A DNA stretch of 64,000 nt from Sinohyriopsis cumingii (Eukaryota; Mollusca; Bivalvia; Unionida; Unionidae), in NCBI GenBank assembly GCA_028554795.2, contig CM068841.1:27893721-27957720 (forward strand), read 5' to 3'. Below are positions 33,990 through 46,133 of the stretch, one piece after another. Position 1 is the stretch's first letter. Every line of letters starts with the position of its first letter. A program made the translations under genes and the position numbers. The notes beneath the pieces were generated by a model. That model saw nothing but the letters and a program-made list of their open reading frames with translations, ran no database searches and was not told the DNA's origin.

Positions 33990-36330
33990 ACATAAGCTGG
34001 GACTAATTAAGGTAGTCTGCCTGTGGCATAAACTAATATAAGGTAGGCTGCCTCAAGAGAACACACTGTCAGGGTCTAATTTAAATCAGTCTGTATCTAA
34101 AGAACACATTGTCACGGACTAATTGAATGCAGTCTGCCTCTAAAGAACACACTGGCATGAATTAATTTAAGGTAGGCTGCCTCTAAAGAACACATTGTCA
34201 GGGACTAATTTAAATCAGTCTGTATCTAAAGAACACACTGGCATGAATTTGTTTAAGGTAGGCTGCCTCTAAAGAACACACTGGCATGAATTAATTTAAT
34301 GCAGTCTGCCTCTAAAGAACTCACTGACATGACTTAATTTAAGATCGTTGCCTCTAGAGAACACACTGTCAGGGACTAATTTAAGGCAGTCTGTCTCTAA
34401 AGAAGACATTGGCATGAATTATTTTAAGGCAGGCTGCCTCTAGAGAACGCATTGTCAGGGACTAATTTAAGGCAGTCTTTCTCTAAAGAACACACTGGCA
34501 TGAATTAAGTTAAGGTAGGCTGCCTCCAGCGAACACACTGGCATGATTTAATTTAAGGTAGGCTGCCTCTTGAGAACACATTGTCAGGGACTAATTTAAG
34601 TCAATCTGCCTCTAAAGAACACACTGGCATGAATTAAGGTAGGCTGCCTCTAAAGAACACACTGGCATGAATTAATTTAAGGTAGGCTGCCTCTAAAGAA
34701 CACACTGGCATGAATTAATTTAAGGTAGGCTGCCTCTAAAGAACACACTGGCATGAATTAATTTAAGGTAGGCTGCCTCTAAAGAACACACTGGCATGAA
34801 TTAATTTAAGGCAGGCTGCCTCTAGAGAACACATTGTCAGGGACTAATTTAAGTCAGTCTGCCTTTAAAGAACACATTGGCAGGGACTAATTTAAGGTAG
34901 CCTGCTTCTAAAGAATACATTGGATTCGACTAATTTATAATAGGGTGCCTCTAGAGTACACACTAGCATGAATTAATGTAAGGCAGGCTGCATCTAGAGA
35001 ACACATTGTCAGGGACTAATTTAAGGTAGTCTGCCTCTAAAGAACACACTGGCATGAATTAATGTAAGGCAGGCTGCCTCTAGAGAACACATTGTCAGGG
35101 ACTAATTTAAGGCAATCTGCCTTAAAGAACACAGTGTCTGGGACTAATTTATGGTAGGCTGTCTCTAGAGAAAACATTGGCATGAATTAATTTAAGGCAG
35201 GCTACCTCTAGAGAACACACTGTCAGGGACTAATTCTGCCTCTAAAGAACACATTGGCAGTAACTGTTTTAAGGTAGCCTGCAGTGCCAAATCTGCAGTA
35301 GTCTTCCCCTTAGAGGCACCCTATTATAAATTAGTCGAATCCAATGTATTCTTTAGAAGCAGGCTACCTTAAATTAGTCCCTGCCAATGTGTTCTTTAAA
35401 GAACACATTGGCAGGGACTAATTTAAGGCAGTCTGCCTCTAAAGAACACAATGGCAGTAACTGTTTTAAGGTAGTCTGCAGTGCCAAATTTGGGGTAGTC
35501 TTCCCCTTAAGAACACATTGGCAAGTACTAATTTAAGGCACTCTGCCTCTGAAGAACACATTGGCAGGGACTAATTTAAGGTAGTCTGCCTCTAAAGAAC
35601 ACACTGGCATGAATTAATTTAAGGTAGGCTGCCTCTAGAGAACACATTGTCAGGGACTAATTTAAGGCAGTCTGCCTCTAAAGAACACATTGGCAGGGAC
35701 TAATTTAAGGCAGTCTGCCTCTAAAGAACACACTGGCAGTAACTGTTTAAAGGTAGTCTGCAGTGCCAAATTTGCAGTAGTCTTTCCCTTAAGAACACAT
35801 TGGCAGGGAATAATTTAAGGCAGTCTGCCTCTAAAGTACACATTGGCAGTAATTGTTTTAAGGTAGTCTGCAGTGCCAAATTTGCAGTAGTCTTCCTCTT
35901 AAGAACACATTGACTAGTACTAATTTAAGGCAGTCTGCCTCTGAAGAACACATCAGCAGTAACTGTTTTAAGGTAGTCTGCAGTGCCAAATTTCAGGTAG
36001 TCTGCTTCTAAAGAACACATTGGATTGGACTAATTTATGATAGTCTGCCTCTAAAGAACACACTGGCATGAATTAATTTAAGGTAGGCTGCCTCTAGAGA
36101 ACACTTTGTCAGGGACAAATTTAAGGCAGTGTACCTCTAACAAGTACATTGGCAGGGACTAAAGCTTGTCTGCTTCTAAACAACACACTGGTAGGGACTA
36201 ATCTAAGGTAGTCTGCCTCTAAGGAACACATTGGCAGGGACTAATTTAGGCTAATCTGCTTCAAAAGAACACATTAGTAGGGACTAGTTTAAAGTAGTCT
36301 GCCTTGATAGAACACATCAGCAAGGAGTGT
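33990..36330. repeat. 2.3-kb complex minisatellite, unit about 43 bp, roughly 50 copies
   Basis: Core unit: 'aaagaacacactggcatgaa' then 'ttaatttaaggtaggctgcc' and 'tct'. Variants ('ttgtcagggactaatttaa', 'cagtgccaaatttgcagtag') alternate, giving higher-order structure. A segment at about 35311-35398 is inverted relative to the rest. No coding capacity; it lies between the two convergent genes. Confidence 0.93.
35365..35430. repeat. Palindrome at the inversion junction inside the minisatellite
   Basis: Centre between 35397 and 35398. 'tccctgccaatgtgttcttt' to the left is the exact reverse complement of 'aaagaacacattggcaggga' to the right. Arms are perfect for about 27 bp with no spacer and continue imperfectly. 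Confidence 0.92.
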
Positions 36331-36899
36331 CTCTTTAAAATAAACACTCACTTTGCATAGTACAAAATGATATCATGAATAAGACATCACTTTTTACTTA
36401 ACTGTATCAGAGCACTATGAACTCTTGAGATTGAAAAATGACATGGTTGCAACTGCTGTCTCTTATTAAATAAGAAACAAGACACAATGTTATACAATTT
36501 TAATAATTGTAATAATAAGTCATGTGGAAAAAAAATATAAACCTAAGTCAGTGAAATGTTATGAGATCTTTAGTCATTTAGTATTTACTGTATTATGAGT
36601 GCCAGCGTACCTTTTTCCATATTCTTCCATGTAATTACGCTTACATGTGGATAGATATTAAATTCAGAACAGTGCAAGAAAAATACATAAAAGTTACACA
36701 TTTCTAATTGACTTTGGATTTCTTTGACCCTAAGTTATATAAACTCTTTAACATTTTACAAGCAATCACCCTAAAACTATCTTGGCTGTCATTTTAGTGA
36801 GTTTTATCCATAAATATTGTGAAACTACCATGAACTAGACACTGTCCTGACAATTTTTTTTATCATTTTACAGTAGTGGCCAGTTTATAAATCTTTTTA

Positions 36900-36908
36900 T
36901 TAGTACTG

Positions 36909-36944
<36 letters not shown>

Positions 36945-36965
36945 TTTTATTTATAGAGGGTGACT
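36900..36965 (-). repeat. (AAT)n microsatellite, possible tail of a minus-strand retroelement
   Basis: Twelve AAT units are followed by 'gttttatttatagagggtga', which read on the minus strand looks like a short element ending in (ATT)n, as for the LINE tails elsewhere in the window. Confidence 0.55.
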
Positions 36966-37099
36966 CATTAGTCAAGGACTATTCTCCCTTGAGGCCCTCT
37001 TAAGGAGAGTATAACAATGCATATTATATGAAGACAGCAATAATTACTTTTTATTATAACATGTTTAGTGTTAAAATACTTGCTTATAAATCGAGTACA

Positions 37100-37240
37100 A
37101 CTGGCTGTAAAAGACAGACCCTGATCTGCCATCACAAAATGCTCCAGCAGACCATAGTCTGTGTTCTCTGTTGTACTGACTACTCCCAAGAAACTGTAGA
37201 CATTCATATCTGCTGGCATATTATGTGATGGCAGTATTGC
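37100..37240. repeat. Short hairpin element (copy 3, diverged)
   Basis: 'agacagaccctgatctgcca' matches the left arm of the 19056 hairpin exactly; the right arm is altered ('gcagaccatagtctgtgtt'). Confidence 0.55.
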
Positions 37241-37799
37241 ATGTATTAAAACAGCATTACTGTGATCATACAGTTTGCAGAGAAAGCTAGGTTACAAAGG
37301 GTCTAGCTTAGGGAAGTTTCTGATATTTTAACATACAAATGAAGGTGGTTTTGTTTTGGTATGTTTGTATTTTCCCAAAATCGAGCCAAAATTCAATAAC
37401 AAAAGTCCATCAAATATAAATGACATGAATAGTATTCTTGCCTAGTCTGTAATACATATTAAAAATACTAGCCCCGCTCCCTTAGAGTAACTGTGTCCTT
37501 AGGAGATTAAATTAAACTGAAGTGCATTCTGCTGACTGAACCATAACATACTGTGAATACTGGACACTACATTATTGACAAGGAATTCTATTATAAATTC
37601 ATATAATATTTGACTCAAGTCTATCAATTATAACCAAGACAGTTCACTTAAACTAATGTAGCTGCATGACAAAGATTTAAAACCTGCCTTAAAATTTACA
37701 AACCATTTGATAATTACCTTTTTTCCACTTTTATGTCTACCTAGCCATGCATCTGTTTCTGTATTAACACTTTTTATGATGAGAACAGGTCAGAAGCAT

Positions 37800-38066
37800 A
37801 CTCGCATAACCTTACTGCCATCCCGTTATCAAAATCTGACACAATTCAATTGGCTGTATAACCTTACTGCCATCCCATTATCAAAATCTGACAAAATTCA
37901 ATTGGCTGCATAACCATACTGCCATCCCATTATCAATATCTGACACAATTCAATTGGCTGCATAAACTTACTGCCATCCCATTATCAAAATCTGACACAA
38001 TTCAATTGGCTGCATAACCTTACTGTCATCCCATTATCAAAATCTGAAACATTTCAATTGGCTGCA
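37800..38066. repeat. Minisatellite, 52-bp unit, about 5 copies
   Basis: Unit: 'cataaccttactgccatccc' then 'attatcaaaatctgacacaa' and 'ttcaattggctg'. Confidence 0.92.
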
Positions 38067-38089
38067 AGTGTAATGTTTGGATTGTGGAT

Positions 38090-38395
38090 GCTTTCATTTG
38101 TATTGTTCATCAACTGGCCATAGCAAACTGCTTTGGTGACATATATGCCACAATATATGCAAATCAAAGCTGCCTTGGAGGTGGCATAAAGCAGCCATAA
38201 GTGCTTGGTTTGGTTCAGTGTTCATGACACAGCAACACAACATGTTATTTAGCTCCAAGGCAGTTGGAATAAAGATCCTTGATTAATGATATACCATGGT
38301 AGCTGACCTGGGCAAAGCCAATGGTAGGAGTTGAAAGGCACCCAGTCAGTCACAAATCCACAATGCTAACCACTTAACAACAAAATGGTACAATT
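38090..38395 (-). mobile_element. tRNA-derived SINE on the minus strand
   Basis: Read on the minus strand the head is 'ttgttaagtggttagcattg' followed by 'tggatttgtgactgactggg' and 'tgcctttcaactcc', which lines up with the A box (AGTGGTTAGC) and a mutated B box (GGTTCAACTCC type) of a tRNA. The body runs down to about 38090. Confidence 0.55.
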
Positions 38396-38721
38396 TCTGT
38401 GTTGGATAGGGTACAATTTCAGTCCTCTTAACAAGAACATAAAATCTAAGAATTATTTTTTTCACATTTTGCTTGACAGGATTGTACTAGATTGATCTAA
38501 TGAGCTCTTTAGATCCCAATTCATGGTCTAGTATGTGGTGGGATGAGTATTTAATAGCATATGTTCACTATCAATGGGTGAAGTTGTTTAAATAATGATT
38601 TGCAACAAAAAAAGGTACTAACTACAACAGAATATAAAAATCTCATCAATACACACAAATATGTTTCAGTTGTCAATGAGTTGCCACTTACATTTTCAAC
38701 TGACAGAAATTTATACATGTA

Positions 38722-39674
38722 CAGTGTGACCCCGCTATAGCGTGCTCTGTTATAACATGAATTCAGATATAACACGGTCGTGGTGTGGCTCCCGAAATTT
38801 CATATACAAGTATTTTTCTTGTACACAAAAAAATTCTTTCTTAAAAGTACAAAAAGAACGTAAAAACTTTATTATCATTTTGGGGAAGAGACCGCGTATG
38901 AATAATACAAGGCGATCATGGCGTAGGTCCTGAAATTTTGTATGTACTTTTCTCGTACAAGAAAAATTTGTTTTATCTTCTTAAAAGTACAAAAAATAAT
39001 GCATAAAAAGTTTATTCTGGGATCGTGTAGGTCTTCGCCAATGTTGCAAACTTGGATTCTTTTTCCTTATTGGCAGCAAAACATATCATGTGACGATTTT
39101 TTTTTAACTGGCGACGTTGTTGGCTGTTTAAATTTTAATATACAACCATGGGTTTGGAGTGCAGAAATTCAGAGGCCACATGAAAGGAAGCTGCAAACTG
39201 GATATAAAATGCACTGAAATTTATCTATTGTCACATAAACAAATTCTTTGTCCATACTGACAAACCATCTAAACAGTGCATTTTGTTGTTGACATTTCTG
39301 GTAACGAAGATCAACCAGACAAGGTATTATCTCGTAATCTATCTTTCATTGGATTTCTATACATCAGACATATATATAATAACAGTATTCACATACATGT
39401 ACCAATTCGTGGTTCTCTAAATAAAGTAAACTATTATATATGTCTTCTCTGTTTTCACTACAGGTGTATTTCTCATTTAATACGCATCAATTTAGGATGG
39501 TAACTGTGCCGATCAAGCATGTATTTTACCGCCCGCATTTATTACCTACACCTCTCCTCGGTACATGCATAATTTTCTTCAGCTAGCTGACCTGGTTGCT
39601 TATAACATGGTTCAGTCTATACTGCGGTTGGGTTCTATGGCTCCGAACTAGTGTGTTATAGCTGGGTCACAGTG
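38722..39674. mobile_element. Non-autonomous pogo/Tigger-like DNA element (about 0.95 kb)
   Basis: The left end CAGTGTGACCCCGCTATAGC and the right end, reverse-complemented CACTGTGACCCAGCTATAAC, form terminal inverted repeats, flanked by TA on both sides (38720-38721, 39675-39676). The interior just inside the left end ('aacacggtcgtggtgtggct', 'cccgaaatttc') matches the element at 53681, so both belong to one family. No transposase is encoded. TA target and CAGTG ends are typical of pogo/Tigger (Tc1/mariner superfamily). Confidence 0.72.
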
Positions 39675-39779
39675 TATCTTTATATCACAAAAAGGATGAC
39701 ATCTTCATGTAACTCATAAACTATTGGGCAAGTAAGGACAGGTGAAGTGGAACATCACATGATCCATTGTCTGATCTGA

Positions 39780-39845
39780 GTAAGCTGACAATTATATATA
39801 TATATAGATAGATACACATACATACATACACACACATACATACAC
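39780..39845. repeat. Mixed (TA)n, (GATA)n and (CA)n/(CATA)n microsatellite
   Basis: 'attatatatatatatagata' followed by 'catacatacatacacacaca' type repeats. Confidence 0.9.
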
Positions 39846-39889
39846 CATTAAACTGATAATGTCTACATATATTTGAATCACAAACTCTG

Positions 39890-40795
39890 AACTTAATATG
39901 GACAGGTGAACTAGAATAGCACATAATTCATCCTAAACTAATAAAGATATGTGAACTGGAATAGCACTTGATTCATTCTGAGGATAGATTAACTTGAACC
40001 ACATATAATATGTCTTAGTCTAGTAAGGACAGGTAAACTTGAACCACATGTGATATGTCCAAGTCTAGTAAGGACAGGTAAACTTGAACCACATGTGATA
40101 TGTCTAAGTCTAGTAAGGACAGGAGAACTGGAATAGTACGTGATTCATATTTGGCTAGTAAGGACTGGTAATATTGAACCACATGTGATATGTCTAAGTC
40201 TAGCAAGGACAGGTAATATTGAACCACATGTGATATGTCTAAGTCTAGCAAGGACAGGTAATACTGAACCACATGTGATATGTCTAAGTCTAGTAAGGAC
40301 AGGAGAACTGGAATAGTACGTGATTCATATTTGGCTAGTAAGGACTGGTAAACTTGAACCACATGTGATATGTCCAAGTCTAGTAAGGACTGGTAAACTT
40401 GAACCACATGTGATATGTCTAAGTCTAGCAAGGACAGGTAAACTTGAACCACATGTGATATGTCTAAGTCTAGCAAGGACAGGTAATACTGAACCACATG
40501 TGATATGTCTAAGTCTAGTAAGGACAGGTAACACTGAACCACATGTGATATGTCTAAGTCTAGTAAGGACAGGTAATACTGAACCACATGTGATATGTCT
40601 AAGTCTAGTAAGGACAGGAGAAATGGAACAGCACATGATTCATAATAGGCTAGTAAGGATTTGTAAACTTGAACCACATGTGATCCATCTTAGTTTAGTA
40701 AGGATAGGTAAAATTGAACCACATGTGAAACATCTTAGTTTAGTAAGGACAGGTAAACTTAAACCACATGTGATACATCTTAGTCTAGTATAAAC
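39890..40795. repeat. Minisatellite, 45-bp unit, about 20 copies
   Basis: Unit: 'tctagtaaggacaggtaaac' then 'ttgaaccacatgtgatatgt' and 'ctaag'. The 45-bp period keeps frames open on both strands for up to 220 codons, which encode a 15-residue repeat; there is no independent sign of translation. A weaker copy occurs at about 39727. Confidence 0.95.
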
Positions 40796-40799
40796 ATCA

Positions 40800-43700
40800 T
40801 GTGATTCATTGTATCATCTCAAGGAGCTGGCTTTCTAGAATTTCTCTAGTGGAATTTTACAGATCTTCTTGATATAGGGTATCTCTACCTTAAATTGAAC
40901 ACACCTGCAAAAATAACCTTCCCATAGGAATTCTTTCTACATGTGGTGTTTCAGTTACAAAGTTACAGATGACAGGTACAAAATAAATCTTTTCATTTTC
41001 CTGATGCAAGTCAGGCAGCATATGAAACTCTTCATGAAAGAATTTACAAATATTATCAATATTACACTGTAATTCATCTATGAAGGGGACTTACTGCACC
41101 CTTAAAACTCTTAATTTTTGAGGATATATGTTGCTAAAGTTTCAATTATCTTTACATAAAGGACCCACAAGTATTGTCCTTTAGGAGCAGTTGTCTCTTA
41201 TGTGGTGGTATCTGCTAAGACAGGATTCAGCTTATATTTCTGAGAATGCCAGTGATATATAATTATTGATCTACTTTTGGGTCTCATACATCACTCAAGT
41301 GTGTCTATTTGCATGCTGCATCTTGTCATTATGTAAGGAACTAAAATCGACATTCTTTCAGGAAAGAAAGTAACAAATTACTGGGATTTTATTTCTGAAC
41401 AAACAAATTATTGGCTGGTCATACATCAAACCAGTCATGAAACAAGAAGGAAGCCCAAGTGGGCCTGATACTGCTCACCTAGATTATATTTAACTTAACA
41501 GTTGACCATTCTGCTAAGCAAGCTTATGTAATACTGTAGGAACACAACATATATAAACTAAATTATTTTTTTAAGACAAAGGCATAATTAATATGTAATA
41601 GTCTCTTGCTCATAAATGAAGTCATTCACGATCATGATGATAAAAATGTATTCACCCAGTTTTCTATAAACTGAATGAGAAATATAGTCTCTAGATCCAG
41701 AGAGGTTCCAATCAGATGCAAGATGTACAAATCTCACTTATTATAGAACATGTCTACGACAGTGACAATAAGCACCTATTAACCAAGGTGGAGCAAAGGC
41801 CTGAACTGAAATCAGTCTCCAGAATGGTAACAAGGTGAGCCATTCAGATACATTATTACTACAAGTAGTTCTTGCTCATAATCAAACGCATGATGACTAT
41901 TTAACTATTCTGATTCAAATCTGATTAGAATTAAAGTTGCTAGAGAGTTGACAAGTTTAGCCAATCTGGTACATAGTATGTCATTAATATACATGAATTC
42001 CACTCATATTCAACCAAGAGATCTATATTATACAGGTCTATTTCCCATGTCTGATCTTAATGATTGGCGTAAACATATTATTTACTTATTATATAAACCT
42101 ATGTACCAAATTTGATAAAATTACTAAAGTGCTGACATGCTCTGACAGCCAATTAAATGCAAAATCACCTCATATCCATGCACAGATCTTGTTCATATTT
42201 GTATTCATCCAAGACCTTGATGATTTAAGCCTATTTACCATATTTTGTCAAAACTGGACTAGAAGATGGTCAGCCAGTCACAAACAACATCACCTCATTA
42301 ATATGCACTATCAAACCTATGCATGCTCTTGATCATATAAACCTACATTAGAAGCTTGATAAAAATCTTATGAAATGCATGGCTTTTAGAGGTGTAATAT
42401 ACTCAGCCATTCAGATGTAAGATCACCTCAATAATATATTATCTCAAATGGGTATTAATTTAATAATGAATTCATTATCTATTTGAGTTTTTGTTTATCA
42501 CATAGTTTTTATTCTAATGGGAATAGTTTGGAGAGAAAGAAGAAGAAATAATTTTGTTCATTCTGACTTGAGCACTGCGCATTTAATGTATTGCGTGTAA
42601 ACATTAGTCCCTGGCTCTATTGGAAGTTTTGGTGCAGTTCTATAACTAGTAATAATTATAAGCAGATTTATTGTTTTACCATTATAATTCAAAGAGCAAC
42701 TGTCCAGAATAAATTGAGTATTTGACTCAGACATCATAATTTTTCAACACAGAACATCTATTCAAATTATGTATGATGTCACATAGTTTGACTTGGATTC
42801 AGTGAGAGTTAGAGTTAGATGTAAATTTCACTACTATTTGTTTGATATTCATATGAGGGAATGACTATGGATACAGATTTCCAGTAATGTATTTGTAACC
42901 AGATATTTGCATTATTCTATTTGGAAAAGTGGACTACAGTAGATAATTTTTTTTATTTAGAATCAGAAATGCACCACATAATAAGAAAACTTTAGACTGT
43001 CTGAACTATTTTACCACATAAACATTCTATGGTTGGATAACATTCTCTCTGTTTGGAGACCAGTTTATATCCATATTCTTCTCTGAATAAAGGTGAGTTT
43101 ATTTAATCCAATAAGTTAACATTTAGACCAATTTTGTATGTAGGGTGGATTCCATGTTACAGGTATGCCACCAGCCCCTCTTCCCATGTCTGATATCAAC
43201 TGATCAATTCTCTTAGTTTTATTTGTTTTTATTCTTGTTCTTGTTTGAGGTTTAACACCATTTTTCTGCATAAAATATAAACTGGCCATATTCAGACATG
43301 TTTTTTTTCTCAATTTTCTTTGGACAACTGATTCAAAAAATGGCAGCCAAAATGTTGATAGTAACAGTATAAACAAAAATTTCCAGATAGTAGGGTAAAG
43401 AAAGTTTTTCCACAATTGCAGCCAATCAGTAAAGAGAATAATGCTTAATTCTATGGGTTTATTTGGACCAATCTGAATTGCATAAAGTGATATTTTAACA
43501 TGTGGTATAAAAAAATATGAAACTGCACAACTGTATGTAAAGTGTACAGACTATGTGATAAACATCAATCTTAAACATTATTAAAGATATAAGCACAAAC
43601 ACCAAGTTTGATCAAACAGAAGTCTGAATTATGGCTTCCAGAGTGGAAAACAAGCTCAGACAATAAGATACAAGATCAATTCATAAAATGCTTCTCACTC

Positions 43701-43985
43701 AGTAACAAACCCTTTCAAGATAACAACGATGAAAACCCTTATTTCAAGCCCAAAAAAACCCATTCAGAATTATATGGTTTCCAGACTGGTAACAAGCTCA
43801 GATAATCAGATGCAAGATTACCTTATAATTATGCATTGAATTTGCTCTTTGTGAAACTCATCAAAGCTTTTTACGACATAAAAATATATTCCAAGCTGAT
43901 CACAAATACCACCTTTAGTAACAAAATCAGTCAATTAGATTCAAGAATACCTCCAAGTAATTAATAAGCATTGATCTAGCACATT
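40800..43985. other. Intergenic stretch with scattered relatives of the next array
   Basis: Phrases such as 'tcacctcattaatatgcact', 'gatcttgttcatattt' and 'cattcagatgcaagat' recur at irregular distance (about 41640, 42170, 42290, 42415, 43790). This suggests an old interspersed repeat from which the 41-bp array arose. No gene seen. Confidence 0.4.
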
Positions 43986-43989
43986 ATCA

Positions 43990-44445
43990 AACACCGATTT
44001 CTGAATATGCATTGATTTTGTTCATTATCAAACTGAGTCATTAATATGCATTGATCTTAATCATTATCAAACAGTGAGTCATTAATATGCATTGATCTTG
44101 ATCATTATCAAACTGTGAGTTATTAATATGCATTGATCTTGATCATTATCAAATTGTAAGTCATTAATATGCATTGATCTTGATCTTTAGCAAACTGTGT
44201 CATTAATATGAACTGATTTTGTTCATTATCAAACTGTGAGTCATTAATATGCATTGATCTTGATCATTATCAAATTGTAAGTCATTAATATGCATTGATC
44301 TTGATCATTATCAAATTGTAAGTCATTAATATGCATTGATCTTGATCATTAGCAAACTGTGAGTCATTAATATGAACTGATTTTGTTCATAATCAAATTC
44401 TGTGTCATTAATATGCATTGATCTTGATCATTATCAAACTCCCTT
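43990..44445. repeat. Minisatellite, 41-bp unit, about 10-11 copies
   Basis: Unit: 'tcattaatatgcattgatct' then 'tgatcattatcaaactgtga' and 'g'. Each unit contains the palindromes ATGCAT and TGATCA. Confidence 0.93.
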
Positions 44446-45622
44446 GAAATTTTCATGATAGAAGACAAATATTCCAAGTCTAAATCATAAATGTGGGTTC
44501 CGGAGTGGTGACAAACAATTGCTGATGGATGGATGATGCACAACTGATAGACGACATATGATAGACACAGGGTCATACTGCTTACTTGACTTTACTTCTA
44601 GGTGATTTATAAACTGTAAAAGCATTAAAAAGAACAGAAAAATCATTAACTTCAAAATCTATTTTCACATTCCAGTATATCACAGATTCATAGTTTTTAT
44701 TTTAGCATTGAAAACAATTATAAAAACAAAAGTAAAAAAGAAAATAAATCAAAAAGTATATCAGTATATATGTGTAGAAGCCTTAAGAAATTAATATTTG
44801 TAATAAAATGACCAATATGATGCACACAGCAAGAACACTGCTGCTCGTACAGAGGATTTCAAAAAATTACACCACAACATATTGTTATTCAAAGTGTTGT
44901 TTGCTTTACATCGAGGCTCATAACATTTAGAGACGAAATAATGTTATGATTTTGATTAGGTGCATGTATCTGTATGCTCCTGTATCAATCCATGTGACAG
45001 AATCCATTCTCTTGATAGCTTGAAAACAGATGTTTTGTAAAATATCATGATCTGAGAACAGCTTACTTTGCTTTCAATGTCAACTTGAAATCCTCTTTCA
45101 TTTTAATAATATTTGTACATTAATTATGATATAAGATTTCATGCAAACATAATTTACACCAAAGTTACACTGTATGTCACAACAATTATGAAACCTTTTG
45201 GTTACATGTACAAACATTTTGTTTCCTCTTCTGAACAAAGTTTTATTCAGGCAGCTCTAAAAATAACAGCTATGACTGGTGTATTACCTTTGAAGTCACC
45301 TCCTAACAAAACAGAACTCAATAACCACCAACATGTACAAATCTAAACTTTGTCAGAAATGGAGAAATTGAATCAGTAAAAGATTGGCATGGAAAACCTG
45401 ATCCTTCTATGATTAATCCTATTAGAGTTACTCCAACCCCCCCCCAACTAAGTGAGAATCCCTAAGGAGTACAAATTTCAACCCTATAAAAATTCTTTAC
45501 TGAACAAAATTAGAGATACGTTATAAATAAACTGGTGACAATTGCATGCCATAAAATCAACCACTATAACAATTTCCACTAGGAACAACTGGTAGCCAGT
45601 CATGCATAATTTAGGCCAAAAC
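44446..45622. other. Stretch beyond the 3' end of the CATIP-like gene
   Basis: AT-rich; no supported gene. 'cccccccccc' at about 45439. Confidence 0.4.
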
Positions 45623-45628
45623 TTTATT
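45623..45628 (-). terminator. Candidate polyadenylation signal for the CATIP-like gene
   Basis: TTTATT on the + strand is AATAAA on the minus strand, about 240 bp downstream of the stop codon. The hexamer is common in AT-rich DNA, so support is modest. Confidence 0.35.
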
Positions 45629-45869
45629 CTGAACTTGTCTAGCGCACATATGTTTCTGTACCCTTGTGCATAAAATATGAAACCATGCATTTCTTGATAC
45701 TAATGAAAAGAACAAGGGAGAACCTTTGGTATAAAGTATAGACATCTTTTCAACATAAATTTACCTAATGGCCAATCATACAAATCTGCTACCTTATAAA
45801 GTAATGGAAAATTTTCTTTATCACCACTTATATTCATCTGTCTCTAAATTTGACCATGGTGAATTTTAA

Positions 45870-46133
45870 TCAAATGAGATGTTTATTGTGTGGAGCTCTG
45901 AGTTCCTCAATCCTTGTATTGCCTCGACTGTAGATAAATGGTGTTGGATTGTTGGAAGCAAGATATGGTGATGGTGAGGGCATGGCAGGTGAGAATGAAG
46001 CAAAGTACTCTGCAGAAAAAGCAATGACATCATTGGGTTTCCGTAGCAAAAGAAACTGTAAAAAGTCTGCCAAAAGGGCTTTCAGTTCTGGATGCTGCCT
46101 CATGTATGTGCCATGATCCCCTTTGAGTTCCTC
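45870..46133 (-). CDS. CATIP: CATIP-like last exon with RIIa-like segment
   Basis: After acceptor 'tttgcag' it reads EELKGDHGTYMRQHPELKAL, then LADFLQFLLLRKPNDVIAFS and AEYFASFSPAMPSP, with a Pro/Ser-rich tail and TGA at 45870-45872. The two short amphipathic helices (HPELKALLADFLQFLLLRK; PNDVIAFSAEYFASF) match the dimerisation/docking fold of RIIa domains, which bind AKAP-type helices in cilia. Confidence 0.8.
   Translation of the reverse strand, partial: EELKGDHGTYMRQHPELKALLADFLQFLLLRKPNDVIAFSAEYFASFSPAMPSPSPYLASNNPTPFIYSRGNTRIEELRAPHNKHLI

Noticed and set aside
40015-40677. 220-codon minus-strand ORF with 15-residue repeats
   Set aside because: It consists entirely of the 45-bp minisatellite; the complementary strand is open as well, and copies with indels end it.
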